Source of the DNA: Longimicrobiales bacterium
Lineage (GTDB): Bacteria; Gemmatimonadota; Gemmatimonadetes; Longimicrobiales; Gaopeijiaceae
DNA: 64,000 bases
Assembly: GCA_029245345.1 (NCBI GenBank)
Contig: JAQWPM010000024.1
Coordinates: 171,525-235,524 of the forward strand
Direction: 5' to 3'
Part shown: positions 26,340 to 33,654 of the stretch, piece after piece
Position numbering within the stretch: the stretch's first letter is position 1
Layout: every line of letters begins with the position of its first letter
Made by a program: the position numbers and the translations under genes
Notes under the pieces: model-generated
Told to the model about the DNA's origin: nothing
Seen by the model: the letters and a program-made list of their open reading frames with translations, nothing else
Databases searched by the model: none

Positions 26340-27938
26340 ATGAAACGCAGAGACTTCATTGTTACCGGAAGCGCAGCTGCAGCGGGGATCGCTCTCGCTC
26401 CAAGAGCGCTCCATGGTTGGGTTCGGCCAAGCGTCGGCGACCCATACAACAGAGACATCGCTAGTGCTGCCCTAGATGCAGCAACGCGCGCTGGAGCCAG
26501 TTACGCAGATGTCCGGGTGAGCACGAACCGCAGCCAGAACGTCAGCACACGGGAGCAACTCGTGACGGGTCTCTCCGACAGTGAGACGTCCGGTGTGGGT
26601 GTGCGCGTCCTCGTCGATGGCACGTGGGGCTTCGCCGCGACGAGGATCCAGACGAACGATGCTGCGGAGGAGACGGCGCGGAAGGCCGTAGCCCAGGCGC
26701 GGGCGAATCGGGCGGCGCAGCGGCGTCCGGTCGAGTTGGCCTCGATTGGTCCGGCTGAAGAAGGAGAGTGGAGGAGCCCCATCGAGATCGATCCCTTTTC
26801 GGTATCGATCGAAGACAAGGTGGACCTCCTCCTGCGTGCCAACGCGGCGGCCACGCAGGTGCCTGGCGCCGGCTTTGCTTCGTCTCGCATGAGCTTCATC
26901 CGGGAGGAGAAGTTCTTTGCCTCTACCGACGGCATCATCACGAACCAGACAATCTATCGTTGCTGGCCGGTGCTCACGGTCTCAGCGGTGGGCGATGGCG
27001 GTGACTTCCAGTCGCGCCAGTCCACACCACTTCAGCCGATGGGTCTCGGGTATGAATACGTCCGCGACGCGGATCTGGTAGGGAATGCCTCGCTGTGGGC
27101 CGAGGAGGCCGTTCAGAAGCTGTCCGCCAAGTCGGTCGACCCAGGGAAGTGGGACCTAGTCCTTCTCCCGAGTCACCTGTTTCTGACGCTACACGAGTCG
27201 ATCGCTCACCCCACGGAGCTCGATCGCATCCAGGGGTTTGAAGCGAACTACGCAGGGACGTCGTTCATCTATCCGGTGGAGGACTACCTGGGATCCTTCC
27301 GCTACGGCCCGGAATTCATGCAGATCCAAGGTGAACGATCTGCACCCGGCGGACTCGCCACAGTGGGTTGGGACGATGAAGGCGTGCGGCCGGAGGAGTA
27401 CTTCATTGTGAAGGACGGCCTGCTGAACGATTTACAGACCACCCGTGAGCAGGCGCCGTGGCTCGCCGACTGGTATCGGTCCCAGGGACGCGAGGTGCGC
27501 TCACACGGCAACTCGTATTCGCAGTCGTGGGCCGACGTGCAATTCCAGCGTATGCCGAACACGAACCTCATGCCGAATCAGGAACGGGACGTGTCTCTCG
27601 ATGAGCTGATCGGCGAGGTCGACAAGGGCATCATGATCGAAGGCCGTGGGTCGTATTCGATCGATCAACAGCGCTACAACGCGCAATTCGGCGGTCAGGT
27701 GTTCTACGAGATCCGCGATGGCAAAGTCGAGGGCATGCTCAAAGACGTCTCGTATCAGATCCGCACGCCGGAGTTCTGGAACTCGATGGACCAGATCGGT
27801 GGGCCGAGCACGTACCAGCTGGGCGGGACCTTTGGTGACGGGAAGGGTCAGCCAGGGCAGGCGAACGCGGTGTCCCATGGCTGCCCGGCCACGCGCTTCC
27901 GGGACGTGACGGTGATCAATACGGCCCGGAGTGGGTGA
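26340..27938 (+). CDS. TldD-like metalloprotease with twin-arginine signal (copy 1)
   Basis: 532 aa. Starts KRRDFIVTGSAAAAG, a Tat signal. TldD core: zinc motif HESIAH (His285, Glu286, His290) followed by PTELDR, GYNEDEGV-like GWDDEGVRPEEYFIVKDG, and C-terminal SHGCPATRFRDVTVIN. TldD/TldE of E. coli is a cytoplasmic protease that trims peptides such as the microcin B17 precursor and degrades CcdA; a Tat signal would place this one outside the cytoplasm. Strong paralogue of the next gene. An earlier in-frame start at 26163 would bury the Tat motif and is rejected. Confidence 0.9.
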   Translation: MKRRDFIVTGSAAAAGIALAPRALHGWVRPSVGDPYNRDIASAALDAATRAGASYADVRVSTNRSQNVSTREQLVTGLSDSETSGVGVRVLVDGTWGFAATRIQTNDAAEETARKAVAQARANRAAQRRPVELASIGPAEEGEWRSPIEIDPFSVSIEDKVDLLLRANAAATQVPGAGFASSRMSFIREEKFFASTDGIITNQTIYRCWPVLTVSAVGDGGDFQSRQSTPLQPMGLGYEYVRDADLVGNASLWAEEAVQKLSAKSVDPGKWDLVLLPSHLFLTLHESIAHPTELDRIQGFEANYAGTSFIYPVEDYLGSFRYGPEFMQIQGERSAPGGLATVGWDDEGVRPEEYFIVKDGLLNDLQTTREQAPWLADWYRSQGREVRSHGNSYSQSWADVQFQRMPNTNLMPNQERDVSLDELIGEVDKGIMIEGRGSYSIDQQRYNAQFGGQVFYEIRDGKVEGMLKDVSYQIRTPEFWNSMDQIGGPSTYQLGGTFGDGKGQPGQANAVSHGCPATRFRDVTVINTARSG

Positions 27939-28090
27939 CGGTCTCCGGGGCACGGACGGCGCTCTGCTAGAGCGTTCAAGATGAGCCCGAGCGAGTGCGA
28001 GCCGGAACCGTTGCTGGCTCGGCGGCGGCGCGGCACATTGCTCGCCGCGTCCGGACCGGACCGCCGGTCGAGAAACACTTGGGAGGGGTC

Positions 28091-29710
28091 ATGAAACGCA
28101 GGGAATTCGTTCGGCACTCAGCGGTAGCCGCCGCGGGTCTGGGGCTCGTCGGGAACAGCGACCTCAGGCACGGCGTGCTCTCGGCGTCGACGTTCGGGGC
28201 AGGCATCGCGCAGGATCGTGAAGCCATGGCCATGGCCGCGCTCAATGCAGCGCAGATGGCTGGGGCCGACTACGCCGACATCCGCATCTCTACGAATCGC
28301 ACCCAGCGCATGAGTACGCGCGAGGCCATCGTGACCGGCGTGAGGGACTCCGAGACGTCAGGCTTCGGCATCCGTGTGCTCGTGGACGGGACGTGGGGCT
28401 TCGCCGCTTCTCGCGACGTCAGTACGGACGAAGTGGCTCGAGTAGCCCAGGTCGCCGTCGCTCAGGCTCGAGCGAACCGTGCGGCGCAGCGCCGTCCGGT
28501 CGAACTCGCCCCGCTGGACTGGACCGGCCGTGGTGAGTGGCGCAGTCCGGTTGAGATCGAGCCATTCGACATCCCCATCGAAGACAAGGTCGCGCTACTG
28601 CTCGAGGCCAATCAGGCGGCCATGTCTGTTTCAGGCATCGCCTTCGCCAGCTCGAACATGTCGTTCCTGCGCGAAGAGAAGTTCTTCGCATCGACTGAAG
28701 GTGTGATTACCGATCAGACCATCTACAAGGCTGCGGGTGGTGTGAACACCACGGCAGTCTCAGCGGACCGGTCGGACTTCCAGTCTCGCAGCAGCACGGA
28801 CGTGATGCCCAAGGGCGTGGGCTACGAGCATATCCTCGCCTCGGACCTCGTGGGGAACGCGCCGCGCTGGGCCGAGGACGCGGTACAGAAGCTGTCTGCC
28901 ACGCCGGTTCAGCCGGGTCGGTACGACCTCGTGCTGCGGCCGTCGCACCTGTGGCTGACCATCCACGAAGCGATTGCGCACCCGACCGAGTTGGATCGGA
29001 TCATGGGCTTCGAAGCGAACTACGCGGGCACGTCGTTCATTTCCAACCCAGAAGACTTCCTGGGTTCGTTCCGATATGGCCCGGACATCATGAACATCCA
29101 GGGGGAGCGCAGCACACCTGGGGCACTGTCCACGGTGGGTTGGGACGACGAAGGCGTGAAGCCCGAGGAATACCTGATCGTGAAGGATGGAATCCTGAAC
29201 GACCTGCAGACCACAAGGGAGCAGGCTCCGTGGCTCTCCGACTGGTATGCATCGCAGGGCAAGCCCATGCGGTCCCACGGAAACTCGTACGGTCAGTCGT
29301 GGGAAGTGACCCAGTTCCAGCGCATGCCGAATGTGAACCTGATGCCGCATCCGGAACGCGACGTCTCCGAAGAAGAGCTCATCGACGGGGTCGAGAACGG
29401 CATTCTCATTGACGGCAGCGGCTCGTTCTCCATCGACCAGCAGCGCTACAACGCTCAGTTCGGCGGCCAGACGTACTACGAGATCAAGAACGGTGAGATC
29501 ACGGGTATGCTGAAGGACGTCGCGTATCAGATCCGTACACCAGAATTCTGGAACGCGATGGACCTGATTGGTGGCGAGAGCACGTATCTCATGGCGGGCG
29601 CCTTCGGCGACGCGAAAGGCCAGCCAGCCCAGTCGAACTCGATTTCACACGGTTGCCCGACGACGCGGCACCGTGACATCACGATCATCAACACCGGCCG
29701 GAGGGCTTGA
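28091..29710 (+). CDS. TldD-like metalloprotease with twin-arginine signal (copy 2)
   Basis: 539 aa. Tat signal (KRREFVRHSAVAAAGLGLV), zinc motif HEAIAH (His291, Glu292, His296), and the same motif order as copy 1; the two can be aligned with almost no gaps from residue 60 to the end and are clearly a tandem duplication. They diverge most at the signal peptide and around residues 205-235. A GGGAGGGG ribosome site precedes ATG 28091. Three bases separate it from the TldE gene. Confidence 0.9.
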   Translation: MKRREFVRHSAVAAAGLGLVGNSDLRHGVLSASTFGAGIAQDREAMAMAALNAAQMAGADYADIRISTNRTQRMSTREAIVTGVRDSETSGFGIRVLVDGTWGFAASRDVSTDEVARVAQVAVAQARANRAAQRRPVELAPLDWTGRGEWRSPVEIEPFDIPIEDKVALLLEANQAAMSVSGIAFASSNMSFLREEKFFASTEGVITDQTIYKAAGGVNTTAVSADRSDFQSRSSTDVMPKGVGYEHILASDLVGNAPRWAEDAVQKLSATPVQPGRYDLVLRPSHLWLTIHEAIAHPTELDRIMGFEANYAGTSFISNPEDFLGSFRYGPDIMNIQGERSTPGALSTVGWDDEGVKPEEYLIVKDGILNDLQTTREQAPWLSDWYASQGKPMRSHGNSYGQSWEVTQFQRMPNVNLMPHPERDVSEEELIDGVENGILIDGSGSFSIDQQRYNAQFGGQTYYEIKNGEITGMLKDVAYQIRTPEFWNAMDLIGGESTYLMAGAFGDAKGQPAQSNSISHGCPTTRHRDITIINTGRRA

Positions 29711-29713
29711 CCC

Positions 29714-31060
29714 ATGGCGAACTTCATTTCACGAGAAGAGGCCCAGCGGATTGCCGAGAGGGCGCTTTCGTTCTCAAGTGCCGACCAGGCTCGGGTGAAT
29801 CTGAGCAGCTCGGACACCGGTAACACGCGCTTCGCACAGAACCAGATGAGCACCTCCGGTGATGCGACGAACGCGACGCTGTCCATTTCGAGCGCGCTCG
29901 GCACCAAGGTGGCTTCTGCTACTACGAACATCTTCACGGACGACGCGCTGCGCCGGGTCGTGGAGACGAGTGAAGCGCTGGCTCGCCTCGTTCCTGAGAA
30001 CGAGGAATACATGGGTGAGCTCAGCCAGCAGACGTACCCAGATTCGGCGCCCTACTTCGAGTCGACGGGCGAACTCGCTCCAGAGCGGCGAGCGCAGGCG
30101 ATCGCCGCAGTCACCGAGCAGGCGGCTTCTCGGAATCTGATCTCGACTGGCTTCTTGATTCATCAAGCGGCGAGCACCGCGGTTGCTACCAGCAACGGCC
30201 TCTTCGCGTACGGCACGAACACGCGCGTGAACTTCACCACGACGGTTCGTACGCCTGACGGGACGGGCTCTGGCTGGGCCGGGACGAGCGCGCACGACTT
30301 CGACGATCTCGATACCCGCGCACTGGGTGCGGTCGCGGTTGAGAAGGCGATGCGTTCGCGTCAGCCACGTGCGGTCGAGCCGGGTCGGTGGACGGTCGTC
30401 ATGGAGCCGACCACGGTCGGCAATATGGTCAACCTGATGATGAATCAGACGAGCGCCCGGAACGCGGACGAAGGACGGTCGTTCTTCAGCAAGGCGGGTG
30501 GCGGCACGAAGCTAGGTGAGCAGTTTGTGGACAGCCGTGTGAACATCCACTCGGATCCTATGGATCCTCGGATTCTGTCGACTCCGTTCGACGGTCAGGG
30601 TCTGGCCAACAAACCCATGACGTGGGTCGAGGACGGCAAGCTCCAGAACCTGAACTACTCTCGGTACTGGGCAGACCGGCAGGGTGTGGAGCCTACGGGG
30701 TTCCCGTCGGGCTGGTACATGGCCGGTGGCAATTCCTCGGTGGACGAGATGATCCGCTCGACCGAACGCGGACTGCTTCTCACACGCTTCTGGTACATCC
30801 GCGGTGTCGACCCCAGGACGATCCTCTACACGGGCCTGACCCGCGACGGGACGTTCCTCATCGAGAACGGCGAAATCAGTCATCCGGTAAAGAACTTCCG
30901 TTGGAATGAGTCCCCGATCTTCATGCTCAACAACATCGAGATGATGGGTGAGCCGGTTCGGATCTCGTCTGGTGAGTCGTCGGGGCTGACCAACTCGGTT
31001 GTGGTGCCGCCGCTCAAGGTGCGGGACTTCACGTTTACGTCCCTGTCGGACGCGATCTAG
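29714..31060 (+). CDS. TldE/PmbA-like partner of the TldD proteins
   Basis: 448 aa. PmbA/TldE-type: no HExxxH motif, family features LIHQAASTAVATSNG, GRWTVVMEPTTVGNMVNL, FFSKAGGGTKLGEQFVD, and SPIFMLNNIEMMGEP near the end. In E. coli TldE is the non-catalytic half of the TldD/E heterodimer. It shows no signal peptide, unlike both TldD copies. Begins three bases after TldD copy 2; last gene of the cluster. Confidence 0.88.
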   Translation: MANFISREEAQRIAERALSFSSADQARVNLSSSDTGNTRFAQNQMSTSGDATNATLSISSALGTKVASATTNIFTDDALRRVVETSEALARLVPENEEYMGELSQQTYPDSAPYFESTGELAPERRAQAIAAVTEQAASRNLISTGFLIHQAASTAVATSNGLFAYGTNTRVNFTTTVRTPDGTGSGWAGTSAHDFDDLDTRALGAVAVEKAMRSRQPRAVEPGRWTVVMEPTTVGNMVNLMMNQTSARNADEGRSFFSKAGGGTKLGEQFVDSRVNIHSDPMDPRILSTPFDGQGLANKPMTWVEDGKLQNLNYSRYWADRQGVEPTGFPSGWYMAGGNSSVDEMIRSTERGLLLTRFWYIRGVDPRTILYTGLTRDGTFLIENGEISHPVKNFRWNESPIFMLNNIEMMGEPVRISSGESSGLTNSVVVPPLKVRDFTFTSLSDAI

Positions 31061-31192
31061 GCCGGTCATGTCAGGTCGACCCTCCCCGGCGATGAGCGAC
31101 TCGACCTGAGCGAATTCAAGATCGTATCCCGTTCCTCGAAGCCGCGGTGGCCGAGTAAGGTCACGAAGGCGCCGGTGGCACCGTCCACAAGC

Positions 31193-31493
31193 GCTGCTCA
31201 TCTGCTCGGTACCGCCTGAATGGGCAACGATGTGTCTACGTTCCGTGGTGGATCGGTACCGTCGCGCACACGACGTGCCGAACCTTTTTCTTGGCGACGG
31301 CAGTAGCCTGGTGACATTGGGTTGGGGCCAGCCGACGATGACAATCCAGGCGCTCGCTTTCCGGGCCGCGGAGCACATTGGGGCGGCCGCGCGGAACGGC
31401 GAGATCGAGGCGCGCGGTTTTCTTAGGCGGGGTTGGACCGCGGTTTCGGCGGCGGCACGCGTTCCTGCCACAACCGCGCCGCGTCTAGCGTGA
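31193..31493 (+). pseudogene. Remnant of a GMC oxidoreductase C-terminus
   Basis: One frame reads AAHLLGTA, TGA (31217-31219), MGNDVST; then a second frame (from about 31230) reads SVVDRYRRAHDVPNLFLGDGS and GQPTMTIQALAFRAAEHI. Together they are the conserved end of glucose-methanol-choline oxidoreductases (H-L-x-G-T-x-R-M-G-x-D, then P-N-L-F-x-x-D-G-S), with CGA to TGA at the Arg codon and a frameshift. Nothing recognisable of the rest of the gene (normally about 550 aa) is left upstream, where TldE ends at 31060. The 3' end runs into the convergent glycosyltransferase gene. Confidence 0.75.
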
Positions 31494-32730
31494 GCAGGAT
31501 CAGGAATGGGGTCCACAGCAGCAATTGAGCCCAGACAGGCTCGGTGTTCACCATGACACCTTCGAATGTGCTGACGCCGGCGTAAGCGAAGAACGCGACG
31601 CCAGTGAACAGGAGCCATGTCTTGTTCGCGCGCAGGGCCGCGAAGGGTAGGATCCAGAGTGCGTAGGCCGGTTCGAATCCGGGGGCCAGGATAAGACACG
31701 CTCCGATCATCCAAAGCAGCGCTCGTTCTGGCCGATATCGCTGATGGACGCACCAAGCCATAACCCCCAAGAGCATGAGGCCGACCGCGTACCGGGGACC
31801 GAGGGTTCCCGGGATTGCGGCTTCGAAGAGCGCATACCCACCTCGCATGGACGACCAACTCTGAATGAAGGTCGATAACGAGAGAGCGTACTCCCGTCCT
31901 GCCATGGCGTAGGGGGCGGCGATCACCGCCGTTCCTGCGAAAAGGCCGATGGCATACTTCGAGCCCAGTCGGCGCGTGAGTATCGGAGCAGCGGCCAATG
32001 GCACAAGTCCGGTCAAACTCGCCAGTCCGGTTGCCACCCCGGCGCTTCCTGGGACTCGTGCGAGGAGCACGACGAGCACCAAGGCAAAGAGGCCCAAGGG
32101 CGCGAGGTTCGCGTTCCAGGCGACTTCAACCAGCAGGAGAGGAGACCACAGATAGAGAAGTTGTGTGAGCCTGCGGCTGCGGCCCGTGATCATTGCCACT
32201 CTGCCCACAAGCCAACCTGTGCCGAGGTCCAGGCCGAGCCATAGGAGTTTCGCCTGGAAGATCGCCCCACCTATCGCCGCGATTGCTGCAAAGAAGATCT
32301 GAGCGAACGGTGGAGAGATCGTGTGAAGGCCCGGGTTCGTGATCAATGCCTGGTTGGCGGTGTGGATTCCCGCCAGTTCAGAGGCTGTCGGAGCGTGGCG
32401 ATATGGGTTGATGCCAGCGAGTTGGACCTCGCCGTCCCACAGATAGCGGTACACGTCCTCTGAGAGTTCAGGGATTAGGGGGAGCAGAGCGATACGCATC
32501 AGGATCGCGAAGACCCAGATCGTCATGTGCCCTCCCTCAGCCTCCAGGATGTGTCCTGCGGCATAGGCGTAGGCAAGGAAAGCACCTCCGAACAAGACGA
32601 GGCCCATCCACGGGAACGTGGCTCCGTCCCACCACCCCAAGGTGGCGAGCAAGGCAAGTTCCACTGTACCCGCGACCAGAAGAATTCTAAGCGCGTCTGG
32701 GCGGCGTTCCGGTATGGGGGCGCTGATCAT
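31423..32730 (-). CDS. GT-C-type polyprenol-phosphate-dependent glycosyl/mannosyltransferase
   Basis: 435 aa, about ten membrane segments. The motif PELSEDVYRYLWDGEVQLAGINPY (first loop, about residues 85-108; shown as motif region) is typical of GT-C enzymes of the GT87/DUF2029-like mannosyltransferase group, in which acidic residues of the first extracytoplasmic loop are catalytic. Predicted to transfer a sugar from a lipid carrier in the inner membrane. Acceptor unknown. Its 3' end overlaps the GMC remnant on the opposite strand. Separated from the hydrolase gene by 57 bases. Confidence 0.8.
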   Translation of the reverse strand: MISAPIPERRPDALRILLVAGTVELALLATLGWWDGATFPWMGLVLFGGAFLAYAYAAGHILEAEGGHMTIWVFAILMRIALLPLIPELSEDVYRYLWDGEVQLAGINPYRHAPTASELAGIHTANQALITNPGLHTISPPFAQIFFAAIAAIGGAIFQAKLLWLGLDLGTGWLVGRVAMITGRSRRLTQLLYLWSPLLLVEVAWNANLAPLGLFALVLVVLLARVPGSAGVATGLASLTGLVPLAAAPILTRRLGSKYAIGLFAGTAVIAAPYAMAGREYALSLSTFIQSWSSMRGGYALFEAAIPGTLGPRYAVGLMLLGVMAWCVHQRYRPERALLWMIGACLILAPGFEPAYALWILPFAALRANKTWLLFTGVAFFAYAGVSTFEGVMVNTEPVWAQLLLWTPFLILLTLDAARLWQERVPPPKPRSNPA

Positions 32731-32787
32731 TTACACGACGGTAGCGGCGGAGGCGGAGGCACTCGGACGATCCCATGTCTGCTGACT

Positions 32788-33654
32788 CTATGCAACTGTC
32801 TGGTCCTCTCGGGAGCTTTCATCGTCGAGTCCCCACATGAACGCCTCCGTAAGCTCCCACGTGTCTTGTGGGAGCTCTTCGGGAGGGAGGTGTCCGCAGG
32901 AACCGAAGATGTGGAGCCTCGAATCGGTGAGCTCGGCCTTGAGGCGTTCCCCCACGGAAACGGGGACCACTCGGTCATGCGCACCCCATAATAGCAGGAC
33001 CGGCACCTTGATCTCGCGGAACCGCGGGATGATGTCGTCGATCGATTCCGGGACGATTCGGAGTGCCACGTCGATAAGCGCGCGACGGGCATCCGCCTCG
33101 TAGAGAGGCTCGGCGTAGGCCTGTACCTGGCTCTCCGTAATCGAGTCCGCGTCGAATACGATCGATCGCAAAACCCAGCGAATGACCCGCGTGGGTCCCA
33201 GCAACCGGAAGGCCGCGAGACACGTCCGCCTGTAACGCGCGAGAGTCACGAAGGGCGGGAGACGTTGCGGATAAGCAGCTGCGGCGACGAGTACCATCCG
33301 AGCAAGACGATCCTTTTTTTCGTCCAGTAAGCGCAGCGCGGTCAGGAGCGCTACTCCTCCACCGAGCGAATGACCCATCAGGGTCACTCGCTTCAGGTCC
33401 CGCTGAACGATCATGCGGTACACCAACTCAGCCTGGTCTTCGGGGCTGTATTGACCGTCGTCGGGTTTTGGCGCGGAGCCGAATCCCTTCAGGTCGACGA
33501 GGACGACGTGGGCTCGCCGCGCGAGGTGGGGCACCCAGTATCGCCAACTGTAGGCAGAGCCACCGTAGCCGTGAATCAACACGACGACTTCGATGTCAGC
33601 TGCGGGGTCAGGCCCGTGGGTTTCTACGTGGAGGGGGAGCTCGAACCCGTTCAC
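32788..33654 (-). CDS. Alpha/beta hydrolase
   Basis: 288 aa, GTG start overlapping the stop of the YhaN-like gene (GTGA). Alpha/beta-hydrolase fold: oxyanion region VLIHGYGGSAYSW (26-38), nucleophile elbow GHSLGG (Ser96), acid in LLLWGAHDRVVP, histidine in GSCGHLPPEE. Substrate unknown. Third gene of a minus-strand operon after SbcD-like and YhaN-like proteins, an unusual partner for DNA-repair proteins. A longer in-frame start inside the upstream gene is not needed. Confidence 0.85.
   Translation of the reverse strand: MNGFELPLHVETHGPDPAADIEVVVLIHGYGGSAYSWRYWVPHLARRAHVVLVDLKGFGSAPKPDDGQYSPEDQAELVYRMIVQRDLKRVTLMGHSLGGGVALLTALRLLDEKKDRLARMVLVAAAAYPQRLPPFVTLARYRRTCLAAFRLLGPTRVIRWVLRSIVFDADSITESQVQAYAEPLYEADARRALIDVALRIVPESIDDIIPRFREIKVPVLLLWGAHDRVVPVSVGERLKAELTDSRLHIFGSCGHLPPEELPQDTWELTEAFMWGLDDESSREDQTVA

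Noticed and set aside
31217..31219. TGA in the GMC remnant as another selenocysteine codon
   Set aside because: It replaces a conserved Arg, not Cys, and is followed by a frameshift; ordinary decay.
31665..31690. T-arm-like sequence CCGGTTCGAATCCGG
   Set aside because: It lies inside the glycosyltransferase reading frame (codons for APGFEPAYAL on the minus strand) and no acceptor, D-arm or anticodon arm surrounds it.
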